Source: Uliginosibacterium paludis
GTDB taxonomy: Bacteria; Pseudomonadota; Gammaproteobacteria; Burkholderiales; Rhodocyclaceae
Reading direction: 5' to 3'
Assembly (NCBI RefSeq): GCF_039631355.1
Contig: NZ_JBDIVF010000012.1
Coordinates: 1-64,000, forward strand
DNA: 64,000 nucleotides
In this document: positions 8,401 to 17,536 of the stretch, piece by piece
How the letters are laid out: every line of letters starts with the position of its first letter
Numbering within the stretch: the first letter of the stretch is position 1
Made by a program: the position numbers and the translations under genes
The notes under the pieces: generated by a model
What the model saw: the letters and a program-made list of their open reading frames with translations, nothing else
Told to the model about the DNA's origin: nothing
Database searches by the model: none

Positions 8401-11347
8401 CGATGGCAGCGCGCCGGACACCGGTGAGCTGATCCTCGTGGCACGCGCTGAAGATGACAAGGGCAACACGGCCATCGCGAGCACCGAGGTGTACGTTGCC
8501 GGTGAAGACGCATGGTTCAGCGCCTCGCAGAGCGACCGCATCGACGTGCTGCCGGACAAGCGCGCCTACCAGCCGGGAGAAACGGCGCACTTCGAGGTGC
8601 GCATGCCTTTCCGCGAGGCGATGGCGCTGGTCACCGTGGAGCGTGAGGGCGTGCTGAGTTCGATGGTGCTGCCGATCAGTGCGAAGAATCCCTTTGTCGA
8701 CGTGCCCATCGCCAGGGAGTTCGGGCCGAATGCCTATGTGTCGGTGATGGTCGTGCGCGGCCGCGTCGATCCGGAAGCGCCCGGTGCCTTCGCCTGGCTG
8801 CGGCGCATGATTTATCGCATCGGCATGTTTTTCGGTCTGGTGAAGGAGCTGCCTCACGAGACCAATACGGCGCCGACCGCACTCGTCGACCTGACCAAGC
8901 CGGCCTTCCGGCTCGGCATGGCGCAGATCAAGGTGGGCTGGCAGCAATACGAGCTCAAGGTGAAGGTGGAAGCGGATCGCGAGCGCTACAAGGTGCGCGA
9001 CAAGGCGGCCGTGAAAGTCACGGTCACCGATGCGGACGGCAAGCCCGCCGCGAACGCCGAGATCGCACTCGCCGCCGTTGACGAAGGCTTGCTGCAGCTT
9101 GCCGCGCCCACCTCCTGGCAGCTGCTCGACGCGATGATGCAGCGCCGCCCGGCCGAGGTGCAGACCTCGACCGCGCAGTCACAGGTGATCGGCAAGCGCC
9201 ACTTCGGCAAGAAGGCTGCAGCACCGGGAGGCGGTGGTGGCGGCGAAGGCGCGAACGCGCGCGAGATGTTCGACACGCTGCTGCTGTGGCGGCCGAGTGT
9301 GCAGCTGGACGCGAAGGGTGAGGCACGCATCGAGGTGCCGCTCAATGATTCGCTGACTTCCTTCCGCATCGAAGCCATCGCGCATGCCAACACGCAGCAG
9401 TTCGGCTCGGCCAGCACGCGCATCCGCACCTCGCAGGAAGTAATGCTGTTCGCCGGCCTGCCGCCTTTCGTGCGCGAGGGTGACCAGTTCGCCGCGATGC
9501 TGACCGTGCGCAATGGCGGCGACCGCCCGCTGACGCTGGATGTGACGGCCAGCGCGGACGCGGGCACCGGCGCCAGGCCCGTCGGCACGCAGCGGGTGAG
9601 CATCAAGGCTGGCGAAGCGGATACCGTCAGCTTCCCGGCGACGGTGCCCTTCGATGCGAAGAAGCTGAACTGGCGTTTCGCCGCGACCGAAGTGGTCACC
9701 GGCAATGCCGCGCCCGCGAAGGACGCGCTCAGCTTCGTGCAGACCGTCGGCGCCGCCTACCCGGTGCGTGTCTACCAGCAGACGCTGGAGCAGCTCGAAG
9801 CGGGCAAGCCGCTGAGCTTCCCGGTGCAGCGCCCGGCCGGTGCGATCGCGGGGCGCGGCGGTGTCGATATCCGCCTGGCCAATTCGCTCGGTGGCGAACT
9901 GGGCAGCCTGCGCGAGTGGATGCAGCGCTACCCCTACAGCTGCCTCGAGCAGCGCGCCTCGGTCGCGGTTGCTCTGGAGGACGAGAAGCGTTGGGACAGC
10001 GTCATGAACGGCCTGCCGACCTATCTCGACCGGGACGGCCTCGCGAAGTATTTCCCGATGGACTGGCTGCAGGGCGATGACACGCTCACGAGCTATCTGC
10101 TGAGCATCGCCGATGAAGCAGGCTACGAGATTCCCGAAGGGCCGCGCGAGCGCATGCTCAAGGGCCTGGAAGACTTCGTGGCCGGCCGCATCCATCGCTA
10201 CGGCGTGTTGCAGACGGCCGACGTGGTCATGCGCAAGCTCGCCGCCCTCGACGCGCTGGCCCGCTACGAGCGGGCCCGGCCGGAGATGCTGCAGTCATTC
10301 GAGATCGCGCCCAACCTGTGGCCCAGCTCGGGCGTCATCGACTGGGTGTCGCTGCTGACGCACATGAAGAATGTGCCGGACCGTGAGCGCAAGCTTGACG
10401 AGGCGCGCCAGATCCTCAAGTCGCGCCTGATGTTCTCCGGCACGACGATGAGCTTCTCCACCGAGAAGAGCGACTACCTCTGGTGGCTGATGGTGTCGCC
10501 CGAACTCAATGCCATCCGCATGCTGCGCCTTGCTGCCGACGAGCCCGGCCTGGCGCCGGCCGACGCAGGCCGCCTCGCACGCGGCGCGCTCGGTCGCCAG
10601 CAGCAGGGGCGCTGGCAGACCACGGTGAGCAATGCCTGGGGCGTGATCGCGCTGCGCCACTTCAAGGAGCGCTTCGAGCGCGATCCGGTGGCCGGCGCGA
10701 GCCTGCTCAGGCTGGGCGACGTGGAGCGTCCGCTCGACTGGTCGAAAGCGGCGTCTCGCAACGAAGGCGACCCGGCGCAGGGCACACCGATCGGCGACGG
10801 CGTTTCGGCGCACTTCGACTGGCCGGACAAGACCGCGCCGCTTTCGCTCCAGCACCAGGGCAGCGGCAAGCCCTGGGCCTTCATCGCCTCGCGCGCCGCG
10901 CTGCCGCTCGACAAGCCGCTGTTTGCCGGCTACCAGATGAAGCGCACGGTCACGCCGGTCGAGCAGCAGAAGTCCGGCGTCTGGCAGCGGGGCGATACCT
11001 ACCGCGTCACGCTGGAAATCGACGCACAGGCCGACATGACCTGGGTGGTCGTCAATGACCCGGTGCCGGCTGGCGCCAGCGTGCTCGGCAGTGGCCTCGG
11101 TGGCGACTCGAAGCAGCTCGCCTCAGGCGAGAAGAAAACCGGCTGGCAGCGCCCGGCCTTCGAAGAGCGTGCCTTCGACGGTTTCCGCGCGTATTACCAG
11201 TACGTGCCCAAGGGCAAGTTCAGCGTGGAGTACACCGTGCGCCTGAACAACCCTGGCAGCTTCCTGCTGCCGGCCTCGCGCGTCGAGGCGATGTATGCAC
11301 CGGAGATCTTCGCGGAAGTGCCGGTGGCGAAGATGGAGGTGAAGTGA
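5435..11347 (+). CDS. Bacterial alpha-2-macroglobulin, thioester type
   Basis: This 1970-residue secreted protein traps proteases in the periplasm by conformational change and thioester coupling. The start has GGGAAG seven bases upstream and opens a clear signal peptide ending VHA-QPV; there is no lipobox, unlike E. coli YfhM. The N-terminal third carries MG-like beta domains. The MG2/MG3-type region DRPLFRAGETVSMKHFLR lies near residue 660. A bait-like low-complexity stretch (KKAAAPGGGGGGEG) is near residue 1260, and the thioester motif Cys1503-Leu-Glu-Gln1506 sits in YPYSCLEQRAS. The C-terminus has the receptor-binding-like domain. It is followed 27 bases later by pbpC, the classic bacterial A2M/PBP1C pairing, which suggests joint envelope defence and repair. 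Confidence 0.95.
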   Translation: MKLTNAVCLVLVVSGLVHAQPVAVPAARVEAFSPQGEIKDVRQVVARFSEPMVAFGDPRLASPFEVKCEAKGNGHWVDARNWAYDFDADLPAGLRCRFTTRAKLTTQAGAPVTPGTFNFSTGGPAIRESWPDQGEEAIDERQVFLLGLDAMADPASVRERAYCKVAGVGERVPLELIEGDERNRILTEQEGRAQNVFQVITKRGRSGLLAVKDDRFRNAPIVVARCARKLPAGAEVSIVWGAGIRSAGAAADSVATSEDQTLPFMVREEFAAKQTCERVSPNAGCVPVLPLTLVFTAPVDAGLAAKIELRTASGKTLSPRLEANAKAVQSVSFPGPFEASSEVTITLPRSFKDDAGRELINAQSFPLKVRIDEDPPLVKFPSHFGILESKAQPALPVSVRNVEASMKGLQTQAAGASSGSAGEGNLARVDTEDDSQIAVWLNRVLRGPALSGAALDAFVKKHERYPREGELPLLFHNKSKGFKATPLTLPRIEGEKVLELVGIPLPKPGFYVVEFSSNRLGAALHGEKKPYYAYSSALVTNMAVHFKLGRESSLAWVTQLDNAAPVANARVTVSTCDGEPMWKGTTDAKGMARIGEALNTQYYGEQCSGLLVVARKDDDLSFMLSSWNDGISTWQFNFGGGSTAGRIAAHTVLDRPLFRAGETVSMKHFLRMRTGKGFAAPDSRPGKHAVLMHEGSGQSYDVPVSWNAGTGVSAWAIPKEARLGTYSITLQFGGESLQSGSFRVEQYRVPLMKAVLKPPAPVVKQTKIDVDAQLSYLAGGVAAGAPVKFRSRLVPYPLLFPAYDDFRFGGKVPQEGLSAVQPYAYNPSGDEDESDGEVDTGSAVNTGYAARTRSLSLDANGGARVSFDGIPQSEDPRALEVEMEYSDPNGQILTSATRVLVLPSSLALGIRMEGWYATKEKMSFKVLALDVSGKIQAGRKVTVDAYQRKTYAYRKRLLGGFYAYEETQEIKRVGTACSGTTDPRGILICDGSAPDTGELILVARAEDDKGNTAIASTEVYVAGEDAWFSASQSDRIDVLPDKRAYQPGETAHFEVRMPFREAMALVTVEREGVLSSMVLPISAKNPFVDVPIAREFGPNAYVSVMVVRGRVDPEAPGAFAWLRRMIYRIGMFFGLVKELPHETNTAPTALVDLTKPAFRLGMAQIKVGWQQYELKVKVEADRERYKVRDKAAVKVTVTDADGKPAANAEIALAAVDEGLLQLAAPTSWQLLDAMMQRRPAEVQTSTAQSQVIGKRHFGKKAAAPGGGGGGEGANAREMFDTLLLWRPSVQLDAKGEARIEVPLNDSLTSFRIEAIAHANTQQFGSASTRIRTSQEVMLFAGLPPFVREGDQFAAMLTVRNGGDRPLTLDVTASADAGTGARPVGTQRVSIKAGEADTVSFPATVPFDAKKLNWRFAATEVVTGNAAPAKDALSFVQTVGAAYPVRVYQQTLEQLEAGKPLSFPVQRPAGAIAGRGGVDIRLANSLGGELGSLREWMQRYPYSCLEQRASVAVALEDEKRWDSVMNGLPTYLDRDGLAKYFPMDWLQGDDTLTSYLLSIADEAGYEIPEGPRERMLKGLEDFVAGRIHRYGVLQTADVVMRKLAALDALARYERARPEMLQSFEIAPNLWPSSGVIDWVSLLTHMKNVPDRERKLDEARQILKSRLMFSGTTMSFSTEKSDYLWWLMVSPELNAIRMLRLAADEPGLAPADAGRLARGALGRQQQGRWQTTVSNAWGVIALRHFKERFERDPVAGASLLRLGDVERPLDWSKAASRNEGDPAQGTPIGDGVSAHFDWPDKTAPLSLQHQGSGKPWAFIASRAALPLDKPLFAGYQMKRTVTPVEQQKSGVWQRGDTYRVTLEIDAQADMTWVVVNDPVPAGASVLGSGLGGDSKQLASGEKKTGWQRPAFEERAFDGFRAYYQYVPKGKFSVEYTVRLNNPGSFLLPASRVEAMYAPEIFAEVPVAKMEVK

Positions 11348-11374
11348 AGCCGCCGGCAGTTGTCAGGGGCGCAG

Positions 11375-13660
11375 ATGTCACGCCAGCCTGAAGACCTGCA
11401 CCAGATGCTCCGCACACGAACCGGACCCTGGCTGCTGGCGCAAGGGCGAAACCTGTGGCGTGGCACTTTGACGCGCCTGCAGGGGCTGGCTGCGCTGCGC
11501 GCACGCATGACCTGGCGCCGGCTGCTGGGCTGTGCGCTGGCGCTGCTGCTGGGCTGCGTGCTCTTCGTGGTGACGGCGCAGGTCCCCCGATTCGAGGCGG
11601 TCCGCGCGGCGACACGCAGTTCCGAAGCCGTACTGCTCGACCGGGATGACCATGTCATCCAGCGCCTGCGCGTCGACAAGTCCCAGCGCATGCTGACCTG
11701 GACGCCGCTGGAGCGCATCTCGCCAAGCCTGATCCGCGCGGTGGTGGTGTCGGAGGACAAGCGTTTCTGGTGGCATCCCGGTGTCGACCCGATCGGCATC
11801 GTCTCCGCCGCGTTCGACAATCTGCGGCGTGAGCGGGCGCGCGGCGCGAGCACGATCAGCATGCAGCTTGCGGGCCTGCTCGCCGGGCCGCAGCGCGACC
11901 GTGGCTGGCTCGGCAAGCTGCAGCAGGCGCGCCATGCGCTGGCGCTTGAGCTTTTCTGGAGCAAGCGCGAGATTCTCGAAGCCTGGCTCAATCGCCTGCC
12001 TTTTCGTGGCGAACTGATCGGCATCGACGCGGCGGCGCGTGGCCTGCTTGCCAAGGGACCGGACGGCCTCGATCAGGCGGAGGCTGCGGTGCTCGCGGCG
12101 CTGATCCGGGCACCGTCCGCCTCGCGCCATCGCGTTGCGCGTCGCGCCTGTGCGGCCCTGAAGGAAATGGCGCAAGACACGCAGTGCGAGCAGGCGCGTT
12201 TTCTGGCCCTGGCTTTGCCCGCCAGGCCCTATCCCTTGCCGGGCGTGGATGAAGCGCCGCATCTGGCGCGCCGGCTGCTGAGCCAGCCGGGCGAGGTCTT
12301 GCGGAGCAGTATTGATGGCGAGCTGCAGCGCTTTGCCAGCGAAACCTTGCGCACGCATCTCGCCGAGCTGATGGAACGCAATGTGGAGGATGGCGCTGTC
12401 ATCGTGCTGGACAACCGCAGCGGGGAAGTGCTGGCCTATGTCGGCTCCAGCGGTGATCTGAGTGGCGCGGCAGCGGTTGATGGCGTCGCTGCACAGCGCC
12501 AGCCGGGCTCCACGCTGAAGAGCTTCCTGTATGCACTGGCGATTGACCAGCGCTGGCTGACTTCAAGTTCGGTACTCGACGACTCCCCGCTGGCGCTGAC
12601 CACGCCATCGGGCCTCTACATTCCGCAGGACTATGACCGCAACTTCCGCGGCGCGGTGAGCGTGCGGGCGGCGCTGGGCGCCTCCCTGAATGTACCGGCG
12701 GTGCGCGCCCTGACCCTGGTCGGCGTCAATCGCTTCCTCACGACGCTGCGCGATCTGGGCCTCGCGAGTCTGCAGCGCGATGCGGATCACTATGGCTTTG
12801 GCCTGGCGCTCGGTGGCGCAGAGACCAGCCTGCTGGAGCTGGCCAACGCCTATCGTGCGCTCGCCAATGGTGGCGCCTGGTCGGCACCGAGCTTCGCGCC
12901 GGTCGCGAAGGATGCGGTGCCACTCCGTCGGCAGGTGCTGAGTCCGCAGGCGAGCTTCATCGTGGCGGACATCCTTGCCGATCCGGTTGCACGGGAAATG
13001 ACATTCGGATTCTCGAGCGCCCTGTCGACGCATGGCTGGGCGGCGGTGAAAACCGGCACCAGCAAGGGCATGCGGGACAACTGGGCGATCGGTTTCACGG
13101 AGCGCCATACGGTCGGCGTGTGGGTCGGCAATTTTTCCGGCGCCCCGATGTGGGATGTTTCCGGTGTGACCGGTGCGGCGCCGGTGTGGCGCGATATCGT
13201 CGAGCATCTGCTGGCGGAACAGCCTTCGCGCGCACCGGCTGCGCCCGAAGGCGTGCAGGCGCGGCAGGTGGTGTTCCAGCCGGCGATCGAAGCCCCGCGC
13301 AAGGACTGGTTCATCGCCGGCACCGCAGGCGACGATCAGCACAGGGTGGGTGCGCCTCTCGTGCAGAAGCTCGCCAGTGCGCGCCCGCACCTCATCATGC
13401 CGCCGGATGCGGCCATCATCGCGCCGGATCCGGACATCCCCCAGCGGCTGCAATCCCTGCTGCTGCAAGCCAGTGGCGACGCGACGCACTGCCTGCGCCT
13501 CGATGGCAAGGCGGTTGCGGCCTGCGGCAGCCTGCAGCGCATGCTGCCCCTGCCGCTACCCGGGCGTCATCGTCTGGAACTGCTGGATGCGCGTGGCAAG
13601 CTGCTTGATGCACATGAATTCGATGTGCGCTCGATCAGCCCTAAGCCGCGTGCGCGCTGA
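11375..13660 (+). CDS. pbpC: Penicillin-binding protein 1C (bifunctional transglycosylase/transpeptidase)
   Basis: This 761-residue protein is anchored in the inner membrane and polymerises and crosslinks peptidoglycan. The ATG at 11375 is chosen over an upstream TTG because AGGGG lies five bases before it. One membrane segment follows MTWRRLLGCALALLLG. The GT51 domain has SEDKRFWWHPGVD with catalytic Glu127. The transpeptidase domain has the Ser379-Thr-Leu-Lys motif, SLN (ASLNVP) and KTG (VKTGTSKGMRDNW). The C-terminal PBP1C domain follows, from about residue 640. It is directly downstream of the A2M gene and probably co-transcribed. Confidence 0.96.
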   Translation: MSRQPEDLHQMLRTRTGPWLLAQGRNLWRGTLTRLQGLAALRARMTWRRLLGCALALLLGCVLFVVTAQVPRFEAVRAATRSSEAVLLDRDDHVIQRLRVDKSQRMLTWTPLERISPSLIRAVVVSEDKRFWWHPGVDPIGIVSAAFDNLRRERARGASTISMQLAGLLAGPQRDRGWLGKLQQARHALALELFWSKREILEAWLNRLPFRGELIGIDAAARGLLAKGPDGLDQAEAAVLAALIRAPSASRHRVARRACAALKEMAQDTQCEQARFLALALPARPYPLPGVDEAPHLARRLLSQPGEVLRSSIDGELQRFASETLRTHLAELMERNVEDGAVIVLDNRSGEVLAYVGSSGDLSGAAAVDGVAAQRQPGSTLKSFLYALAIDQRWLTSSSVLDDSPLALTTPSGLYIPQDYDRNFRGAVSVRAALGASLNVPAVRALTLVGVNRFLTTLRDLGLASLQRDADHYGFGLALGGAETSLLELANAYRALANGGAWSAPSFAPVAKDAVPLRRQVLSPQASFIVADILADPVAREMTFGFSSALSTHGWAAVKTGTSKGMRDNWAIGFTERHTVGVWVGNFSGAPMWDVSGVTGAAPVWRDIVEHLLAEQPSRAPAAPEGVQARQVVFQPAIEAPRKDWFIAGTAGDDQHRVGAPLVQKLASARPHLIMPPDAAIIAPDPDIPQRLQSLLLQASGDATHCLRLDGKAVAACGSLQRMLPLPLPGRHRLELLDARGKLLDAHEFDVRSISPKPRAR

Positions 13661-13775
13661 TCGGGCCGGGCGTCGAAGGCTGCTGCCTTGACCGGAGTGC
13701 AAGCGCTGCCGCGGCGCATGAAGTGAGGCTGCGCCCGCAGCGGCGATTCCGCGTTCAGCCGGGACCCGCGGGCGC

Positions 13776-14375
13776 TCAGGGTCGATCGCTGCTTTCGCGC
13801 CCGACGCTGGCGACATACACACGGGCCGGCTCGACGCCGGCCGGGTCCAGCGTGATCTGCACGCGACGTCCGTCAGCACCGTCCCACCAGACCACACGAT
13901 TACTCCCGGCTTGCGCCCATTCCTTGGCCTCGCCGAGCGCGGGCGCAAGGGCGGCACGCACGCGTGCAGCGTCGATGGCGTCTTCGGGGCTGAACATCAG
14001 CGTGATGTTGGTCAGGCGGTCGTTGCTGCGGTCGAAATACACCGCTGCCCGTCGGCCATAGGGCTTGAGTTCAATGAAAAACGAGCGCAGCGCCGTGCCT
14101 TTCGCGGTGAAGCCACCAGCCGGATCTTCCTTCAGCCGGCCAAATGGCTTCAGTCTGGCGGCGGCCGAATCCGGCGTCAGCTCGAACAGTTGCGGATCCG
14201 TCAGCAGCTTGACGACCGCGCGCTCCATGCCCTGGTTGCCGGCCGATTGCGCCGGCGCCGAGCAGACACAGACGCTCAGGCTGGCGAGCAGGACGAGCAG
14301 CGTGTGGCGGCGCATGTTGGCGAGCGTTCGGGCGGCGCGCCGCAGCATTTGATGGAGGTTTGAAAGGGCGTTCAT
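13776..14375 (-). CDS. Exported protein of unknown function, 199 aa
   Basis: I do not recognise a family. The chosen ATG (MNALSNLHQM) has AGGA six bases upstream. A later in-frame ATG (MRRHTLLVLL) directly begins a signal peptide that would be cleaved near SAPAQSAG, so the first 30 residues may be an extended leader or the true start may be the later one. The mature part is about 150 residues, with an ELKPYGRRAAVYFDRSNDRLTNITLMF segment that looks like beta strands and a VVWWDGADGRRVQITLDPAGVEP segment near the C-terminus. It is probably periplasmic. It converges on pbpC and precedes the histidine kinase gene on the same strand by about 165 bases in transcription order. Confidence 0.65.
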   Translation of the reverse strand: MNALSNLHQMLRRAARTLANMRRHTLLVLLASLSVCVCSAPAQSAGNQGMERAVVKLLTDPQLFELTPDSAAARLKPFGRLKEDPAGGFTAKGTALRSFFIELKPYGRRAAVYFDRSNDRLTNITLMFSPEDAIDAARVRAALAPALGEAKEWAQAGSNRVVWWDGADGRRVQITLDPAGVEPARVYVASVGRESSDRP

Positions 14376-14540
14376 GTTTTTCCTGAGGGGGTGGGGGCAA
14401 GCCCGAACCATAGCGGAAACCTCATATCCGGCGCATGGGCCGGATGGGTGGCGGTGCCGCCCGGAGCAGGTGTTCCGCGAGTGCGCGTGCTCGCGAAGTC
14501 TTGAAAGCCGTGCCCGTACCTTGTCGCTGCGCAGGCCTCT

Positions 14541-16619
14541 TCAGGCGCTGGCCCGGCGCAACAGCAATTCGAATTCGACGCCATCGGCCACATTGCGGGC
14601 GCTGACGGTGCCGCCCATCTTGGCCATGTAGGTGCGGGCAACGAAGAGGCCCTGGCCGCGATTGCCGGCAGCCCCCGCCTCGGCCTGATCGGAGACGCCG
14701 TATTCGAAGATCTTGTCGAGCATGTCGGCGGCGATCTGCGGGCCGGTGTTGTGCAGCGTGACACGCGCGGCGTTTTCGTCCGCGGCGAGCGCGAGGCGGA
14801 TCGGGCTGCCGGGGCTGCGGTAGCGATCGGCATTCCTGAGGATGTGGGTGACCACGTCTTCCAGCGGATACTCGTCGGCGCGCACCCACAGCGGCTTGTC
14901 GCCCGGCGTGAAATGCACATCGCGGATGCCGGCGCTCGGCGCGTTGCTGGCGATGGCGGCGAGGAAGGCGTTGAGGTCGACGCGGCCGGCCTGCACGGTG
15001 GAGAGCTCGAAGGCCTCGCTCGGCGAGGCGCTGCCATAGAGCACGCGGATCGCCTGCTGCATGCGGGCGAGATAGCGCTGGTCGGGGTCGTCCGGGCTGG
15101 CGTGGAGCGCCAGCAGCGATTGCAGCGGCGACATGATCTCGTGGCCGACCGCGTGCCACATGTCTTTCTCCTGTCCGGTGCGGATCTGCTCGCGCAGCAT
15201 GTCTTCGCGCACGCGGCGCTGCAGTTCGTGCAGGCAGGTGGCCAATATGCCAAGTTCATCACCGCCGCGCAGGTCGGCCACATTGAGCTGCTCCAGACCC
15301 TGCTCGGCGCTGCTGGCTTTCTGGACCGCGCGGGCACGCCGTGTGAGCACGGCAATCCGGCGAATGATGCCCAGCTCGATGGTCAGCCAGGCGAGAAAGA
15401 TCGCGCCCAGCATGGCGCCGACGAACCAGGCCACGCGCGTGACCGCCCGGGCGAGGATGCGGTTGGCGCTGCGCGCGTCGCCGGTCAGGACCAGCTCGAA
15501 ACGGCCGACCGGGGTGGAAATCTCTTCGCGGGTCTGCAGCGGAAAAGCGCTGCTGTCGACCGGCAGACGGCGGATCAGCCCGAGCAGCAGCGGCGAGATC
15601 GGCTCGTCGCTCGCTTCCTGCCCGAGCATGTGGAGGAGTTCCGGCGCCTTGTCGTCGCCTGCCTTGCGGATGCTGAGGGTTTCGCCGGGCAGCAGCAGGC
15701 TCTGCAGATCGGCCAGCAGGAAGGGCGCGCGGGCCTCCGCGCTGTTGCTGTCGAACATCGGCGTGTCGGCCTGCGGCGCGAAGACCTGCAGCTGTACGCG
15801 GATGTCATTCAGGTCGGCAGGCGGCCAGATCGGCCGGCGCTTGCCCAGCAGCTCTTCGCGCAGCAGCTCGACCGGCAGACGGATCGCGTAGAAGGCTTCG
15901 CGTGCGCAATCCGGCGCCGGTTCGCGGCCGGGCAGGCAGGCGGCGGATTGCCAGATCCAGCCGCGGAATTCGCGCTGTGGCCGGGTGAACACATAATCGC
16001 CATCGGGGATTTCGGTGAAGCCGGTGAGCCGGCCGCGAAAGGCTTTGCCGGGCTGGGCCGAGCCGTCGCCCTCCAGCTCTACCGGCGCGACCCAGCGGTA
16101 ATCCTGACCGCGCAGCGAGAGCTGGATGCGCAGCCGGTGCGCGCCGGTCAGGTAGCGGTCGCCACGCTCGTGCGGCACCAGCACCGGGGCGGCGAAGCGC
16201 CCGGCGGCATACACGAAGGCGCCCGCCCAGGGGTTGCTGCCCACGGCCACGCAGAGGCTCGCGTCGTCCGGGTACTGCACCGCACAGCCAGCCATGTCGA
16301 TGGCATTTCGCACCTTGTTCTGCTCATCCACATCCAGCGCCGCATAGGGCAGCAGCAGCGGGCGCAGCGGCGTGATCTGGTCGCCGCCGGATTGCGGATT
16401 GAGCAGTGCGAGCTGGCCGGTGGGGTGGCGCAGGCGGGCGGCGATCTGGTCGCGGGTCTTGGCAAAGCCATCCTGATAATTGTCGAAGCTCTGCTGCTTC
16501 TCTTCGCGCAGCACGGTGAGCGCCAGCGCCAGCGTGGCCCCGAGCAGCAGCAGGAAGACCGCGCGAAACAGCGTGCGCAGGCGAAAGGAACTGAGCCAGG
16601 CCAGCACGCGGCGTGCCAT
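14541..16619 (-). CDS. Sensor histidine kinase, membrane bound
   Basis: This 692-residue protein begins with a membrane segment at about 17-40 (AVFLLLLGATLALALTVL). A large periplasmic sensor region of some 320 residues follows, then a second membrane segment near 385-410 (RVAWFVGAMLGAIFLAWL). The cytoplasmic part has a HAMP-like linker, an H box with His493 in AVGHEIMSPLQSL, an N box (HILRNADRY), and G boxes (FEYGVSD, GNRGQGLFVART). The ATG overlaps the stop of the response regulator gene (ATGA), so the two are translationally coupled with the regulator first. The signal sensed is unknown; the position next to A2M/PBP1C suggests an envelope cue, which is inference. Confidence 0.9.
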   Translation of the reverse strand: MARRVLAWLSSFRLRTLFRAVFLLLLGATLALALTVLREEKQQSFDNYQDGFAKTRDQIAARLRHPTGQLALLNPQSGGDQITPLRPLLLPYAALDVDEQNKVRNAIDMAGCAVQYPDDASLCVAVGSNPWAGAFVYAAGRFAAPVLVPHERGDRYLTGAHRLRIQLSLRGQDYRWVAPVELEGDGSAQPGKAFRGRLTGFTEIPDGDYVFTRPQREFRGWIWQSAACLPGREPAPDCAREAFYAIRLPVELLREELLGKRRPIWPPADLNDIRVQLQVFAPQADTPMFDSNSAEARAPFLLADLQSLLLPGETLSIRKAGDDKAPELLHMLGQEASDEPISPLLLGLIRRLPVDSSAFPLQTREEISTPVGRFELVLTGDARSANRILARAVTRVAWFVGAMLGAIFLAWLTIELGIIRRIAVLTRRARAVQKASSAEQGLEQLNVADLRGGDELGILATCLHELQRRVREDMLREQIRTGQEKDMWHAVGHEIMSPLQSLLALHASPDDPDQRYLARMQQAIRVLYGSASPSEAFELSTVQAGRVDLNAFLAAIASNAPSAGIRDVHFTPGDKPLWVRADEYPLEDVVTHILRNADRYRSPGSPIRLALAADENAARVTLHNTGPQIAADMLDKIFEYGVSDQAEAGAAGNRGQGLFVARTYMAKMGGTVSARNVADGVEFELLLRRASA

Positions 16620-17338
16620 CAGCCGCGCGCCTCGGTGGCCCAGCGGAAGCCCCGCATGGGGACGTTCTCGATGGCGTCGAACTTCTCGTCCAGCTCACGG
16701 AAGGCTTCGCGGATGGTGCTGACATGCTTGCGGATGTTGTCGCGGTTGCGCCCGCTCTTCACCACTTCGAAGAGCTGTTCGTAGGACACGACTTGGCCCT
16801 TGTGCTCATAGAGCGCCAGCAGGATGCGCTGGGCGGTGAGCGGCAAGTTCACGCGCTGGCCACGCCACAGCGTGGCGCCTTGCCGCAGCGGGTCGATGGA
16901 GAGGTCGTCGTGCGGCATGGCGCTGGCCGGCTGGGCCTTGTCCTGGCGGGCCTTCACGGTGCGCAGGATGTCGAGGAAGGTGTCGATGAAGTCGCTTTCC
17001 TCGAAAGTGGTTTTCTGCAGGTAATCCCAGGCGTCCAGCGCCTTCATGATGCTGCGGTAGATCGCCGCGGGCATCGCCGAGACGACCAGCACCGGCGTGC
17101 CCTGGGCGCCGCCACCCGCCTTGTTGATGGCATTGATGATGGCCACGCCGGCATGGCGCTCGCGGCCCAGTTCGATGTCCAGCACCACCGCGTCGTAGTG
17201 CTCGCGGGCAATCGCGGCTTCGGCCTCGTCACGCGAGAACCACTGGTCGACGCGGATTTCCGGCCGGGCCGCCTCGATCCAGCTCCTGAGCTGGTTGCTG
17301 GTCGGGATGTCGTCTTCGATGACGGCTACTTTGAACAT
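16619..17338 (-). CDS. OmpR-type response regulator
   Basis: This 239-residue protein has a receiver domain at 1-125 with acidic pocket Glu8-Asp9-Asp10, phospho-acceptor Asp54 in VVLDIELG, and a VVSAMP switch segment. The C-terminal part, from about 150, reads as a winged-helix DNA-binding domain (LTAQRILLALYEHKGQVVSYEQLFEVV, then RKHVSTIREAFREL and MRGFRWA). It is translated just before its cognate kinase, with an overlapping stop/start. Long reading frames that continue upstream on this strand are antisense to the SPFH gene and are not part of it; the ATG at 17338 begins the receiver fold exactly. Confidence 0.92.
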   Translation of the reverse strand: MFKVAVIEDDIPTSNQLRSWIEAARPEIRVDQWFSRDEAEAAIAREHYDAVVLDIELGRERHAGVAIINAINKAGGGAQGTPVLVVSAMPAAIYRSIMKALDAWDYLQKTTFEESDFIDTFLDILRTVKARQDKAQPASAMPHDDLSIDPLRQGATLWRGQRVNLPLTAQRILLALYEHKGQVVSYEQLFEVVKSGRNRDNIRKHVSTIREAFRELDEKFDAIENVPMRGFRWATEARG

Positions 17339-17536
17339 CGGCTTCTCCGCTGCGCAGGCACTGCGCCGATTATCCCCGCATTCCGGCCCGGGCTCATGCC
17401 GGTGGCTGTGAGTGTTTCTTCCGGGGCCGGAAGCAAGAGGCCCGGCGGCATGATTGAGTGCTCTCCGGCCCCGAAACCATGATGGCAACACGGCACAAGC
17501 GGTGCCGCCCGGCACCTGGCCACTCTGGAGGACATC

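Noticed and set aside
14751..16784. 677-codon plus-strand frame opposite the histidine kinase
   Set aside because: Antisense to kinase motifs that are clearly coding; composition is the His/Arg/Gln-rich type seen in GC-rich shadows.
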